Assembly (NCBI RefSeq): GCF_013349955.1
Contig: NZ_JABVXC010000002.1
Span: 1 to 64,000 of the forward strand
DNA: 64,000 nucleotides
Reading direction: 5' to 3'
Source: Onishia taeanensis
GTDB lineage: Bacteria > Pseudomonadota > Gammaproteobacteria > Pseudomonadales > Halomonadaceae
The position numbers were made by a program, and so were the translations under genes. This document shows, in pieces, positions 43,985 through 54,437 of the stretch. The notes beneath the pieces are model-generated. The model had not been told where the DNA came from. It ran no database searches and worked only from the letters and a program-made list of their open reading frames with translations. The stretch's first letter is position 1, and each line of letters starts with the position of its first letter.

Positions 43985-46747
43985 TCATAGGTTGTGCTGG
44001 GCGATCAGGCGGCTTGCCTGTTCGCGGGTCTCGCTATCCCCTTCTTCCAGTGCCCGAGCGAGCAGACCTTGCGCCTGGTCATGGTCGCCCTGCTCGAGGA
44101 GTGCCTCGGCATCGCTGACCAGCGCCCGAGCTTTCGGCGGGGAATCGGCAGGCCAGCTATTATCCAGATGCAGCGGCTCGAAAGCCACCTCCTCAATGTC
44201 CAATTCCTGTTCGTTGACGCCAAACGTCGAGCTACGGGACGGGGTATCAGCCTGGCGCATCAGCTCAGCCAGGTTGCTGCCCGCATCCTCACCGACTGCA
44301 GGCGTATCTGTATCCTCATCGTCAGCAGGCGCCTCCTCACCGCCGAAAGGCACTTCGTGCTGGTCCGCAGCAGGGGCTTGCGACGGGGGGAACTCGACAC
44401 TGGGCTGCATAGGCGTTTCTTCATGTCCTGCGGGCTCAGGCTCCAGAGTCGGCGGGCGATAATCGATCATATGATCGTTCGTCGACTCCGGCGGCTCGCT
44501 CTCATCAGGCGACGCCTTCCCGGTGTCGCTGACGTCTGCCTGCCTCTCGGACGGCTTGTGGGCGGTGCTGCGTTCGCTTTCGTCTCGCCCAGTCTCTTCC
44601 TCTACCCCTGCCTCCTCAGCAGGGCTGGCACTATGGGGCTCGCCAGAAGCCGCCGAGCTAGCGGCACCTGCAGCCGACTCATCCTGACCGCTATTCGACG
44701 CGCTCTTCAAGGCCTCACTGATCTGCTCCGGCGCCACTTCCTTTCCTTCCTGCCAGGACGGCCGGGCATGCCGGCCCTTGCCGTCGAACGCAACCGGCTC
44801 ACGCTCGATGGGCGGGCGGAACGCCTCGGTCGGCTCGACCGGCGCCAGACTAATCGATGATGGTGCCTCCGCATCGCCTGCCGATGGGGTCTGCTGCTCG
44901 CCGTCAGCGTCATCAGTTCCAGTGGAAGCTTCGGCCTCGGATGGCGTCGGCACAGCTCGCTCACGAGCCATCAGCCGCTCGAGCTCAGCCTGCCGAGCGG
45001 AATCAGTATCGCTGGAAAGGTGTTCCGCCTGTGCGTGGGCCTGCTGCCACTGCCCTTGCTCGACCAGCACCTTGACCAGCTTGAGTCGCAGGTCAGGGCG
45101 GTCGGGCTCGGCGCCGAGGCTCTCTTCAAGCAGCGCCTGAGCCTTCTCGTAGCGGCCATAGGCGATAAAGATATCCGCCTCACTGACGGCCTCGGCCCGA
45201 GGCATCAGTGCGTCTTGCGCATCCGGCGCAAAACGCTCAGACGCGTTGCCCGCCCTGGCCCCCTGGGCCTCGCCCACCGAAGAAGCGGCGGAAGTCGACA
45301 CCTGATCGGTGGCATATGCCTGGGCGGCCGCTCGACGGCGACGCACTAGCCACCAGAGCGCCAGCAACACCACCAAGCCGACGCCCGCCAGCTGCCCATA
45401 AAGACTGCGCCCCAGCTGGCCAAGCGAAGCCCACAGCGGCATCAGGTAGCGCTCGACGAGACCCGTTGCCGCCGGCTCGCTTGCGGCCTGATCGACACTT
45501 TCGGCCTGACGCTCTGAAAGGGCCGACAGGTTGGCACGCAGTTTGGCGACCTCTTCACGCAGCGAGGCTAATTCGGCCTGGGCACGATCACGCTCCTCGC
45601 GCATGGCGGCAAGGGACTGCTGGCTCTGAGACAAGCGAGCCTCCAGCCGGTCGAGGCGCTGATTCTGTTCGCTCGCGTCAGGCATGGCGGCCTCGACCTC
45701 GGACTCGATTTGAGCATCTGTCAGCAGGGTCAGGCGTTGCGTACCGGGCTGAACTTCCGGGGAAGCAACGGCTTGAACAGCCGACGTTTGTGCGGCCTGA
45801 GAAAGAGAGTCGACTGCCTGCACAAGGCCAGGTGCGGCACCGGCGTTGTCTTGAGCAGGCTTGTCGGCAGCCCTATCGGCAGCGTTTGCGGTGTCGTCAG
45901 CTGAGCCTGCGGCCTGCTGAGAGGCCGTCGATGAGGCGACCTCCGGGGCCGGTTCGCCGCGAGCGAAGGCGCTATTCTGGGCCTGCACCTGCTGCCAGGC
46001 GTCTTCCGTAGAGCGTGACGCAATCTGTTCCCGGGATGGCACCTCCAGCACATAGCCTGCCCGCAGCCGATTGATATTACCGCCCGGAAAGGCCTCGGGA
46101 TTGGCATCCAGCAGCGCCATCATCATCTGCGATATGGAGATGTCGGCATCCGGGCGCAGTCGCTCGGCGACGCTCCACAGGGTTTCGCCGGAATCGACGT
46201 AGCCAGGGCCCCGCTCGCGGGTTGCAACCGAGGTCTGAGTAGGCTCGGCTTGACGCCGGTTATCCGGCTGAGCGCTTTCCACAAGCTGGGGGCTCTCTTC
46301 TGGCTGAGGGCTCCCAGCAGCAGGAATGGTGGGCGTAGCCGACTGCGAGCCGAAACCGGGCGGGTCGAAGAGCAGTGTGACCTGATGCCGCAGGGTGACG
46401 TCAGGCCCACTGATGTCCACCAAGAGATCGAGATATGGGGTGCGCACCGCTCGCGACGACTGCACCCGAACGGCAAGCCCACCAGACTGAGGTTCGACCG
46501 ACAGACTCAGGGCATCGACCAACAGGCTACGCTCGAGGCCGACACGCCGGTAATCATCGGCATCAGCAAGGCTAACCGTCAGATTCTGCGCCGATATCCC
46601 CTGCGCATCCGTCAGCGGAAGGGTCGCTTCAAGCGGCGCGCCCAGCGCCGAGTCCACTTTTGCTTCACCCACGCCCAAGGACCAGGCCAGGGGGCTCATG
46701 GCAGACAGCGACGTCAACAAGATGACCAGAGAAAACTTGCGGTTCAT
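43985..46747 (-). CDS. fimV: FimV/HubP-family polar organiser protein
   Basis: 920 residues. Signal peptide (about 1-24, FSLVILLTSLSAMSPLAWS), conserved N-terminal FimV domain (GEAKVDSALGAPLEATLPL), periplasmic LysM (about 170-230, YVDSGETLWSVAERLRPDAD), coiled coil (about 360-420, RLDRLEARLSQSQQSLAAM), one membrane helix (about 455-475, LAGVGLVVLLALWWLVRRRR) and a long, very acidic Ser/Glu-rich cytoplasmic tail ending in a helical FimV C-terminal domain. Such proteins recruit type IV pilus and chemotaxis factors to the pole. The start at 46747 (MNRKFSLV) gives the signal peptide; the extra 20 residues upstream are unlikely. Between asd and truA as in Pseudomonas. Confidence 0.93.
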   Translation of the reverse strand: MNRKFSLVILLTSLSAMSPLAWSLGVGEAKVDSALGAPLEATLPLTDAQGISAQNLTVSLADADDYRRVGLERSLLVDALSLSVEPQSGGLAVRVQSSRAVRTPYLDLLVDISGPDVTLRHQVTLLFDPPGFGSQSATPTIPAAGSPQPEESPQLVESAQPDNRRQAEPTQTSVATRERGPGYVDSGETLWSVAERLRPDADISISQMMMALLDANPEAFPGGNINRLRAGYVLEVPSREQIASRSTEDAWQQVQAQNSAFARGEPAPEVASSTASQQAAGSADDTANAADRAADKPAQDNAGAAPGLVQAVDSLSQAAQTSAVQAVASPEVQPGTQRLTLLTDAQIESEVEAAMPDASEQNQRLDRLEARLSQSQQSLAAMREERDRAQAELASLREEVAKLRANLSALSERQAESVDQAASEPAATGLVERYLMPLWASLGQLGRSLYGQLAGVGLVVLLALWWLVRRRRAAAQAYATDQVSTSAASSVGEAQGARAGNASERFAPDAQDALMPRAEAVSEADIFIAYGRYEKAQALLEESLGAEPDRPDLRLKLVKVLVEQGQWQQAHAQAEHLSSDTDSARQAELERLMARERAVPTPSEAEASTGTDDADGEQQTPSAGDAEAPSSISLAPVEPTEAFRPPIEREPVAFDGKGRHARPSWQEGKEVAPEQISEALKSASNSGQDESAAGAASSAASGEPHSASPAEEAGVEEETGRDESERSTAHKPSERQADVSDTGKASPDESEPPESTNDHMIDYRPPTLEPEPAGHEETPMQPSVEFPPSQAPAADQHEVPFGGEEAPADDEDTDTPAVGEDAGSNLAELMRQADTPSRSSTFGVNEQELDIEEVAFEPLHLDNSWPADSPPKARALVSDAEALLEQGDHDQAQGLLARALEEGDSETREQASRLIAQHNL

Positions 46748-46994
46748 GGCGGCGATGGGCCTCACACAGGTGTCGGAGGCAACGTACTCGCACATTAGGG
46801 GCTTCAACTAAGAGTGTGAGTCACGACAGCCTAAATCATCGAATTTTCATCTCATTCTACCCACAGTTTGCGCTAACGGGGAGCGTCGAGTAAGGCAAAC
46901 CGAGCCGCCATTTCAACGCTGATGAAGATATGCAACGACGCTTCATCCGGTTTTGGGACGCACGAGGCCGGCGCAAGGCGACGCTCATCAGCAC

Positions 46995-47020
46995 AAAAAA
47001 CGCCTCCCGGCGGGGAGGCG
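46995..47020 (-). terminator. Rho-independent terminator after asd
   Basis: CGCCTCCC-CGCC-GGGAGGCG on the minus strand followed by TTTTTT, 23 bases after the asd stop. It separates asd from the fimV promoter region. Confidence 0.92.
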
Positions 47021-47042
47021 TCAGAGTCGACCATAGAGCGGA

Positions 47043-48155
47043 TTATTGCTCGCGTAGAATCTTCAGCATGCGCTTGAGCGGCTCGGCGGCCCCCCACAGC
47101 AACTGGTCGCCGACAGAGAAGGCAGAGAGATACTCGCCGCCCATGGCCAGTTTGCGCAGACGGCCCACCGGGACGTTCAGGGTGCCGGTAGCGGCAGCCG
47201 GCGTCAGGCCATCAATGGTCGCGTCCTTGTCGTTGGCGATGACTCGCACCCACTCGTTGTGCTTGGCCAGGCGATCTTCGATCTCATCAAGTGGCACGTC
47301 TTGCTTGAGCTTGATGGTGAAGGCCTGGCTGTGAGAACGCATGGCACCGATGCGCACGCACAGGCCATCGATGGGGATCGGGTTGTTATCGAGACCGAGA
47401 ATCTTGTTGGTCTCGGCACCACCCTTCCACTCTTCCTTGCTCTGGCCGTTTTCCATGGGCTTGTCGATCCAGGGCAGCAGGCTGCCGGCCAGCGGAGCAC
47501 CGAAGTTGTCGGTCGGGAAGCTTCCGCTGCGCATGGTCTCGGTGACCTTGCGGTCGATGTCGAGGATGGCACTCGACGGATCGGCAAGCTCGGTAGCCAC
47601 GCTGTCACGCAGGCTGCCCATCTGGTTGAGCAGCTCACGCATGTGCTTGGCACCGGAACCGGAAGCGGCCTGATAGGTCATCGAGGTCATCCACTCGATC
47701 ATGTTGGCCTCGAACAGACCACCAAGCCCCATCAGCATCAGGCTGACCGTGCAGTTGCCGCCGACAAAGGTCTTGGTGCCACGGGCCAGCTGAGCGTCGA
47801 TGACGTCGCGGTTGACCGGGTCCAGCACGATGGTGGCGTCGTCGGCCATGCGCAGGGTACTGGCCGCATCGACCCAGTAGCCCTTCCAGCCGGTCTGGCG
47901 CAGGTCCTTGTAGACCTTCTCGGTGTAGTCGCCGCCCTGGCAGGTGACGACCACGTCCAGCGCCTTGAGCGCATCCAGATCGAAGGCGTCCTTGAGCGGG
48001 GGCACGTCCACACCGACATCGGGCCCGGGCTGACCGACCTGGGAAGTGGTGAAGAACACCGGCTCGATGCCGACGAACTCATTGTCTTCCTGCATGCGCT
48101 GCATGAGCACGGAGCCCACCATGCCACGCCACCCCACGAAACCGACTGTCAACAT
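47043..48155 (-). CDS. asd: Aspartate-semialdehyde dehydrogenase
   Basis: 370-residue NADPH enzyme reducing aspartyl phosphate to the semialdehyde, branch point to Lys, Met and Thr. N-terminal [18 protein letters not shown] binds NADP; catalytic Cys135 is in [10 protein letters not shown], the same position as in the E. coli enzyme. Downstream of leuB by 163 bases and closed by a strong terminator. Confidence 0.97.
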   Translation of the reverse strand: MLTVGFVGWRGMVGSVLMQRMQEDNEFVGIEPVFFTTSQVGQPGPDVGVDVPPLKDAFDLDALKALDVVVTCQGGDYTEKVYKDLRQTGWKGYWVDAASTLRMADDATIVLDPVNRDVIDAQLARGTKTFVGGNCTVSLMLMGLGGLFEANMIEWMTSMTYQAASGSGAKHMRELLNQMGSLRDSVATELADPSSAILDIDRKVTETMRSGSFPTDNFGAPLAGSLLPWIDKPMENGQSKEEWKGGAETNKILGLDNNPIPIDGLCVRIGAMRSHSQAFTIKLKQDVPLDEIEDRLAKHNEWVRVIANDKDATIDGLTPAAATGTLNVPVGRLRKLAMGGEYLSAFSVGDQLLWGAAEPLKRMLKILREQ

Positions 48156-48318
48156 GTGAAGTCCTCCAGAAAAGAATTAGCCGTCAAGTATACACGAGCC
48201 GCCCCCATCGCACAGAAGGGGCCGGTTCTATCGAAATTTCAACCCTGTACGGGTAGACATGGATCACTGGCCCAGCCCTGCCAAACCAGCCCTGCAGACT
48301 CGAGCTTGAACGCCTGGC

Positions 48319-49398
48319 TCACTGTGCATTGAACGCCGCCAGCACGGCATCGCCCATCTCACCGGTAGACACCTGGCGAGTACCGGCATAAGCAATATCG
48401 GCGGTGCGCAGACCGTCATCCAGCACCTTGCCGACGGCCGCCTCGATGCGCTCGGCCAGCGCGGCCTCATTCAGCGAGTAGCGCAGCATCATCGCCACCG
48501 AAAGGATGGTCGCCAGCGGATTGGCCACGCCCTGACTGGCGATATCCGGTGCACTGCCGTGGCAGGGTTCGTACATGCCCTGACCGTCGGCGTTGAGCGA
48601 AGCCGAGGGCAGCATGCCGATCGAGCCGGTAAGCATGGCGGCGGCGTCTGACAGGATGTCGCCAAACATGTTGCCGGTGACGATGACGTCGAACTGCTTG
48701 GGCGCACGCACCAGCTGCATGGCGGCGTTATCGACATACATATGGGTAAGCTCAACGTCCGGATATTCCGGTGCCAAACGCTCCATGACCTCGCGCCACA
48801 GCATGGTGGCCTCGAGCACGTTGGCCTTGTCCACCGAGCACAGCTTACCGCCGCGTTTGCCCGCCATCTCGAAGGCCACCCGACCGATACGCTCGATCTC
48901 GGCTTCCGAGTAGACATAGGTATTGAAGCCCACCCGCTGGCCGTCGCGCTCCTCGATGCCGCGCGGCTGACCGAAATAGATGCCGCCGGTGAGCTCGCGC
49001 ACGATCATGATATCGAGACCGGACACCACCTCAGGCTTGAGGCTCGAGGCCTCCGCGAGCTGCGGATAGAGCAGCGCCGGGCGCAGATTGCCAAACAGCG
49101 CAAGCTCCTTGCGCAACCCCAGCAGCCCCTTCTCGGGACGCTTGCTGATATCTTCAAGCTTGTCCCACTTCGGCCCGCCCACGGCGCCGAGCAGGATCGC
49201 ATCCGCGCGGCGTGCCTGCTCGAGGGTCTGCGCTGGCAGCGGTTCACCATGGGCGTCATAGCCCGCACCGCCCACCAGTCCTTCCTCGATGTCGGCGTCA
49301 AGGCCAGTGGCCTGACAGGCCTTGAGAATCTTGACCGCCTCAGCGGTGATTTCCGGGCCAATGCCGTCCCCCGGCAAAACGAGAATCTTGCGGCTCAT
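48319..49398 (-). CDS. leuB: 3-Isopropylmalate dehydrogenase
   Basis: 359-residue NAD enzyme of leucine synthesis. [20 protein letters not shown], the substrate arginines in RPALLYPQL and REL, and [20 protein letters not shown] are conserved. ATG at 49398 ([11 protein letters not shown]) is preferred over an in-frame start seven codons upstream. Separated from leuD by a 208-base hairpin-rich gap, unusually wide for a leu operon. Confidence 0.96.
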   Translation of the reverse strand: MSRKILVLPGDGIGPEITAEAVKILKACQATGLDADIEEGLVGGAGYDAHGEPLPAQTLEQARRADAILLGAVGGPKWDKLEDISKRPEKGLLGLRKELALFGNLRPALLYPQLAEASSLKPEVVSGLDIMIVRELTGGIYFGQPRGIEERDGQRVGFNTYVYSEAEIERIGRVAFEMAGKRGGKLCSVDKANVLEATMLWREVMERLAPEYPDVELTHMYVDNAAMQLVRAPKQFDVIVTGNMFGDILSDAAAMLTGSIGMLPSASLNADGQGMYEPCHGSAPDIASQGVANPLATILSVAMMLRYSLNEAALAERIEAAVGKVLDDGLRTADIAYAGTRQVSTGEMGDAVLAAFNAQ

Positions 49399-49606
49399 GT
49401 GCTGTGGCTCTCTTGGCAATCGGGCCCGCGTAGCGGCCCCGGTCGTTCAATGATTGAACCGCCAGGCGAGGCGAGCCCGCCTGACGAAAAGAAGATGGCG
49501 CTTCCCTGCGCATTCGCCCCTGAGGGCATCCCTTTTCTTCAGTGTCCAGCGTTGAGGCTGGAAGGTTGGCCCACTGGTATCAGACACCAGCAGGGCCGGT
49601 TCGCTA
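49399..49606. other. Hairpin-rich spacer between leuD and leuB
   Basis: 208 bases with no gene. It contains a near-perfect dyad GTTCAATGATTGAAC (49445-49459), a CAGGCG/CGCCTG stem just beside it and a CTGGT/ACCAG stem near the leuD end. There is no T-run. Function unknown. Confidence 0.5.
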
Positions 49607-50260
49607 TCAGGCCTTGGCTGGCTCGCGGAACAGCCAGGGTCGTGCGGCCCGATGTCTGGCTTCGAAGTCGCGAATGGCGTCTTCGTCTTGCAGAGTGATG
49701 CCGATGTCGTCGAGGCCGTTGAGCAGGCAGTGCTTGCGGAAGGCATCGACGTCGAACTCGAAGATTTCACCGGCCGGCGTGGTCACACGCTGGTTCTCGA
49801 GGTCGACATCCAGACGGTAGCCTTCATTGGCCTCGACTTCCTGGAACAGCTGCTCGATGACGTCTTCTTCGAGCGTTACCAGCAGGATGCCGTTCTTGAA
49901 GGCATTGTTGTAGAAGATGTCGGCGAAGCTCGGTGCGATGACCACGCGAAAGCCGAAATCCTCAAGCGCCCAGGGCGCGTGTTCGCGTGAACTGCCACAG
50001 CCAAAGTTGCGCCGGGCCAGCAGCACGCTGGCGCCCTCGTAGCGTGGCTGGTTGAGCACGAAATCCGGATTGAGCGGACGCTGCGAGACATCCTGGCCCG
50101 GATAGCCTTCATCCAGATAGCGCAGGGCATCGAACAGGTTGACGCCAAAGCCGGTGCGCTTGATGGACTTCAGAAACTGCTTGGGAATGATCAGGTCGGT
50201 ATCGACGTTGGCCCGGTCGAGCGGTGCCACCAGGCCCTGCTGACGTTCGAACTTGTGCAT
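49607..50260 (-). CDS. leuD: 3-Isopropylmalate dehydratase small subunit
   Basis: 217-residue swivel-domain subunit of isopropylmalate isomerase. [35 protein letters not shown] and the C-terminal segments match the family. It starts 3 bases after the leuC stop; the two proteins form the heterodimer. Confidence 0.97.
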   Translation of the reverse strand: MHKFERQQGLVAPLDRANVDTDLIIPKQFLKSIKRTGFGVNLFDALRYLDEGYPGQDVSQRPLNPDFVLNQPRYEGASVLLARRNFGCGSSREHAPWALEDFGFRVVIAPSFADIFYNNAFKNGILLVTLEEDVIEQLFQEVEANEGYRLDVDLENQRVTTPAGEIFEFDVDAFRKHCLLNGLDDIGITLQDEDAIRDFEARHRAARPWLFREPAKA

Positions 50261-50263
50261 GGC

Positions 50264-51715
50264 TCAGGCCTCCAGGGGCTGGTTGTCATGATGGGTGCCG
50301 AACTGGCGAACATCCACGAAATGACCGGCAATCGCCGCGGCGGCTGCCATCGCCGGGCTGACCAGATGGGTGCGCCCGCCGAAGCCCTGGCGACCCTCGA
50401 AGTTGCGATTCGAGGTCGAGGCACAGTGCTCGCCGGCGCCGAGCTTGTCGGCGTTCATGGCCAAGCACATCGAACAACCCGGCTCACGCCACTCGAAGCC
50501 GGCCTCGGTGAAGATCTTGTCGAGCCCCTCGGCTTCGGCCTGACGCTTCACCAGGCCAGAGCCCGGCACCACCATGGCGAGCATGATGGAATCGGCGACC
50601 TTGCGCCCCTTGGCGACCTCGGCGGCCGCACGCAGATCCTCGATACGCGAGTTGGTGCAAGAGCCGATGAACACCTTGTCGAGACGGATATCGGTGATCT
50701 TCTGCTTGGCCGCGAGCCCCATGTACTCCAGTGCCCGGCTGTAGCTTCCCTTGACGGTATCATCGGCGGATTCGGCAGGATCGGGGACCTCGCCGGAGAT
50801 GCCCGTCACCATCTCGGGGCTGGTGCCCCAGCTGACCTGAGGCTCGATATCCTCGGCACGAATCTCGACCACCTTGTCGAAGTCGGCATCGGCGTCGGAG
50901 ACCAGCTCGCGCCAGTCGGCGACGGCGGCCTCCCACTGCTCGCCACGCGGGGCGAAGGGGCGCTCGGCCAGGTAGTCGATGGTGGTGTCGTCGACGCCGA
51001 TCAGGCCAACCCGAGCGCCCGCTTCGATAGCCATGTTGCAGACCGTCATGCGGCCCTCCATGGACAGCTCGCGCATCGCGCTGCCGGCAAACTCGATGGC
51101 ATAGCCGGTCCCGCCGGCGGTGCCGATGCGGCCGATGATCGCCAGCACCACGTCCTTGGCGGTGACGCCAGTGCCGAGCGAACCCTCGATCCGCACCTGC
51201 ATGTTCTTCATCTTCTGGGCCAGCAGGCACTGGGTCGCCAGCACGTGCTCGACCTCGGAGGTACCAATGCCATGGGCAAGAGCCGCGAAGGCACCGTGGG
51301 TCGCGGTGTGCGAGTCGCCGCAGACCACCGTCATGCCCGGCAGAGTAGCGCCCTGCTCTGGGCCAACCACATGCACGATGCCTTGGCGGGCGTCGTTGAT
51401 GCGAAACTCTTCAATGCCAAAGGATTCACAGTTATCGTCAAGGGTCTGCACTTGGATCAGCGATACCGGATCCTTGATGCCGGCATTGCCTTCGGCGCGC
51501 TCGATTACCGTAGTCGGCACGTTGTGATCGGGTGTGGCGAGGTTGGCATCCAACCGCCACGGCTGACGCTTTGCCAGGCGCAGCCCCTCGAATGCCTGGG
51601 GCGAGGTCACCTCGTGCAGCAGCTGACGATCGATGTAGATCAGCGCGGTGCCATCATCGCGCTCCTTCACCAGGTGCTGTGACCACAGCTTGTCATAAAG
51701 CGTCTGGCCTGCCAT
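50264..51715 (-). CDS. leuC: 3-Isopropylmalate dehydratase large subunit
   Basis: 483-residue aconitase-family subunit holding a [4Fe-4S] cluster; iron ligands are in [13 protein letters not shown] and [11 protein letters not shown]. Isomerises 2- to 3-isopropylmalate. First gene of leuC-leuD-leuB; leuA is not in the window. Divergent from a LysR-type regulator with a dyad in the shared promoter region. Confidence 0.97.
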   Translation of the reverse strand: MAGQTLYDKLWSQHLVKERDDGTALIYIDRQLLHEVTSPQAFEGLRLAKRQPWRLDANLATPDHNVPTTVIERAEGNAGIKDPVSLIQVQTLDDNCESFGIEEFRINDARQGIVHVVGPEQGATLPGMTVVCGDSHTATHGAFAALAHGIGTSEVEHVLATQCLLAQKMKNMQVRIEGSLGTGVTAKDVVLAIIGRIGTAGGTGYAIEFAGSAMRELSMEGRMTVCNMAIEAGARVGLIGVDDTTIDYLAERPFAPRGEQWEAAVADWRELVSDADADFDKVVEIRAEDIEPQVSWGTSPEMVTGISGEVPDPAESADDTVKGSYSRALEYMGLAAKQKITDIRLDKVFIGSCTNSRIEDLRAAAEVAKGRKVADSIMLAMVVPGSGLVKRQAEAEGLDKIFTEAGFEWREPGCSMCLAMNADKLGAGEHCASTSNRNFEGRQGFGGRTHLVSPAMAAAAAIAGHFVDVRQFGTHHDNQPLEA

Positions 51716-51855
51716 GTCTCTCCTCCACGGGGCTGTCTTCGCCCTCTGATTGATCTCGCCGCACCTGATGCTTTGCGCATCTAAGGTGTCGTTGCCATGA
51801 GTCCGAGGTTAGGGGGCACTACACATAAAAGCAATTCATGTTATTTATGATACAG

Positions 51856-51870
51856 ATTCCATAATGGAAT
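51856..51870. promoter_or_regulatory. LysR-type T-N11-A dyad between leuC and the LysR gene
   Basis: ATTCCA-TAA-TGGAAT, a perfect dyad that satisfies T-N11-A. A second, off-centre pair TATGAT (51846-51851) / ATCATA (51871-51876) surrounds it. AT-rich, in a 246-base divergent region: probable site for the LysR regulator. Confidence 0.65.
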
Positions 51871-51961
51871 ATCATAGTCGGCGCGCGACGCCCCCACCGA
51901 TCCGGGCGACCCGGCGCCTGTTTCCGGGCCCCGGGACCGCTGCCCGCTCAAGGAGCCGATC

Positions 51962-52885
51962 ATGGACACCCAAAGCCTGCAGGCCTTCCTCGCCGTCACC
52001 GACTGCGGTTCCTTTTCACTGGCCGGCGACCAGCTTCACCTGACGCAACCCGCCGTCAGCAAGCGTATCGCCACGCTCGAGGAGCAAGTCGGCTCGCGCC
52101 TCTTCGACCGTATCGGCCGCCGGGTCACCCTGACCGAGGCCGGCGCCCTGCTGCTGCCGCGCGCTCGTCAGATTCTGCTGATGGTCGACGACAGCCGCCG
52201 CGCACTATCGAACCTTGCCGGCGATGTGGCCGGCAGCTTGACGCTCGCCACCAGTCATCATGTCGGCCTGCACCGGCTGCCGCCCCTGCTCAAGACTTTC
52301 ACCCACGACCACCCGGCCGCCAACCTGGATCTGCGCTTCCTCGATTCCGAGCAGGCCTATCAGGGCGTGCTCGACGGCGCCCTGGAAATCGCCGTGGTCA
52401 CCCTGGCCCCGGTACCCGACCCGCAGCTGATGGTGGTCCCGGTATGGATCGACCGGCTGCGCTTCGTCTGCGGCAATGACCACCCCCTTGCCCAGCATGC
52501 TAAGCGCCATGAGCGGCTGTCCATGTCGGCACTCGCCGCACACCCTGCGGTATTGCCGGGCCCTTTGACCTTCACCCGCGGCATCGTGCTGGAGACCTTT
52601 TCCCGGGAGGAGCTGAGCGTAGAGGTGGGGCTATCCACCAACTACCTGGAGACGCTCAAGATGATGGCCTCGATCGGCCTGGGCTGGAGCGTGCTGCCGG
52701 AGAGCATGATCGACGAGGACCTGCACATCCTGCCCATCGACCATCGCCCCATCGAGCGGCCACTGGGTTACCTGGTACACCGCAACCGCACGCTTTCCAA
52801 TGCCACCCAGGCGATGATCGCGCTACTCGAGGCAGCACGCACGCCGGAGGCCCGCCAATGGGCCCCACCAACCGCCAAGACCTGA
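51962..52885 (+). CDS. LysR-family regulator, probable leuCDB activator
   Basis: 307 residues: N-terminal winged helix-turn-helix (MDTQSLQAFLAVTDCGSFSL; LTQPAVSKRIATLEEQ) and C-terminal periplasmic-like effector domain. AAGGAG six bases before the ATG. Divergent from leuCDB, like LysR regulators next to leuC in Pseudomonas and others. The dyad at 51856-51870 is the likely binding site. Effector unknown, though a leucine precursor is reasonable. Confidence 0.88.
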   Translation: MDTQSLQAFLAVTDCGSFSLAGDQLHLTQPAVSKRIATLEEQVGSRLFDRIGRRVTLTEAGALLLPRARQILLMVDDSRRALSNLAGDVAGSLTLATSHHVGLHRLPPLLKTFTHDHPAANLDLRFLDSEQAYQGVLDGALEIAVVTLAPVPDPQLMVVPVWIDRLRFVCGNDHPLAQHAKRHERLSMSALAAHPAVLPGPLTFTRGIVLETFSREELSVEVGLSTNYLETLKMMASIGLGWSVLPESMIDEDLHILPIDHRPIERPLGYLVHRNRTLSNATQAMIALLEAARTPEARQWAPPTAKT

Positions 52886-52979
52886 AGGCTCATCATCCCG
52901 GTGCCTGCTTGACCAGATTCCCCAGCTTGCTCGGGCTTGCCGATTTGCCTAGCATGCTAATTTTCTTGGATTCTTGCCC

Positions 52980-54356
52980 ATGCCGCCCCATTCGCCGTCG
53001 CCTTCAGCGGACGAGCAACGCCCATCAGCTACCGCTCCTGCCAAGACTAGCGGACGTCAGCGACTGGCTGGACTCATCATCGCCCTCGGTCTGGCCTTCC
53101 AGATCGTGCGCCTGGCAGGCCTCGCCACCGTGGCCCCGCTGGTCGGCGTCGCCTTCTGGCTGGCCATTACCCTGCTGTGGCGCGACCTGCCCACCCGCAA
53201 CCGTCGCCAGGTCGGAGCGCTCGCGGCGATCGGCGCGGCGCTGCTGGTGATCAGCCGGGCCCTCTATGGCCAAACGCTTGCCTGGGATCAGGTACTGGAC
53301 GGCAATACCTTCGTGGTCGCCATGCTGGTAGGGGTCAGCTTCATCGGCCTGATCAACCGCCGTTCACCGTCGCCCGGCACTCGGATACACGGTGGGCGGG
53401 GCGTGATCACCACCTGGCTGAGCGTCCACCTGCTCGGCGCGATCCTGAATCTATCCTCGGTTTTCTTGATCGGCGATCAGCTCAAGCGCAGCGACGGTCT
53501 GCGCCTCCCCCAGCTACTGACACTCAACCGCGGACTCTCGAGCGCGGCATTCTGGTCGCCCTTCTTCGCCGCCATGGGTGTGGCCATGGGCCTGGCGCCC
53601 CAGCTCGACTTTGCCGTGGTGCTCGCCGCCGGTGTGCCCCTGGCCGCCCTCTCCGGCGTACTGACACGCCTCGAACTGGCGCGACGCTTCGATCTTGAGC
53701 ATGTCGAGGGCATCTCCCTTTCCCCGCACGACCTGCTGATGCCGGTGGGTCTGGCGCTGCTGGTGCTGGGCTTCCACTACGGCCTGACGCCAGAGCTATC
53801 CATCGTCAGCATCATCACCTTTCTGCTACCCGCCACCGCGCTTGCCGCCAACCTGCCCCGCGGCCTGGTCTTGACCTCGAAGCGAATGGTCCAGCATACC
53901 CGGGAACGCCTGCCAGCAATGCGCGGTGAAATTTCGCTATTCCTGGCGGCGGGTCTCTTCACCCAAGGGCTCTCGACCTTTATCGATGCCGCTACCGGCG
54001 GCCAGTGGGTGCTGTTCGAACACTTCGGGGCGGGACAAGCCATGCTCAGCTATCTGGCCATCGTCGCCAGCGCCGTGATCGGGCTTCATCCGATCATCGG
54101 CATTTCGACCCTGGCATCGCTGCTGAACCTGGATAGCGCCAACCAGACGCTGGTCGGCATGGTGGCCCTGAGCGCCTGGGCAGTGGGAACGGCCACCGGA
54201 CCACTGTCGGGCATCAACCTGTCGCTGCAGGGCCGTTATGGCATCAGCGGCGGGGTAATGATGCGCCACAACCTGGTCTATGCCCTGGTCATGTCGCTGG
54301 GGGTGTGCCTGGCCATCGGCCTACTGGCCGCCCTAAGTGGCGCGGGCGGTCAGTAG
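52980..54356 (+). CDS. Orphan polytopic membrane protein (possible ion-transporter superfamily)
   Basis: 458-residue membrane protein with about 11-12 hydrophobic segments and a Pro/Ser-rich cytoplasmic N-terminus (about 1-25). I do not recognise a named family. Features such as GEISLFLAAGLFTQGLSTFI and LHPIIGISTLASLLNLDSAN recall the C-terminal half of IT-superfamily (ArsB/CitM-like) carriers, but this is a weak resemblance. The ATG at 52980 has no convincing ribosome site; a TTG two codons earlier is also possible. It lies 94 bases after the LysR gene, same strand, so co-expression is possible. Function unknown. Confidence 0.7.
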   Translation: MPPHSPSPSADEQRPSATAPAKTSGRQRLAGLIIALGLAFQIVRLAGLATVAPLVGVAFWLAITLLWRDLPTRNRRQVGALAAIGAALLVISRALYGQTLAWDQVLDGNTFVVAMLVGVSFIGLINRRSPSPGTRIHGGRGVITTWLSVHLLGAILNLSSVFLIGDQLKRSDGLRLPQLLTLNRGLSSAAFWSPFFAAMGVAMGLAPQLDFAVVLAAGVPLAALSGVLTRLELARRFDLEHVEGISLSPHDLLMPVGLALLVLGFHYGLTPELSIVSIITFLLPATALAANLPRGLVLTSKRMVQHTRERLPAMRGEISLFLAAGLFTQGLSTFIDAATGGQWVLFEHFGAGQAMLSYLAIVASAVIGLHPIIGISTLASLLNLDSANQTLVGMVALSAWAVGTATGPLSGINLSLQGRYGISGGVMMRHNLVYALVMSLGVCLAIGLLAALSGAGGQ

Positions 54357-54437
54357 CGGGGTCGCCTGACATTACTGGCTCGCTCGCGTGACAATCGCTG
54401 ACGTTTCGCCCTCCCCTAGAACCCAAGGCAAGCCGGT

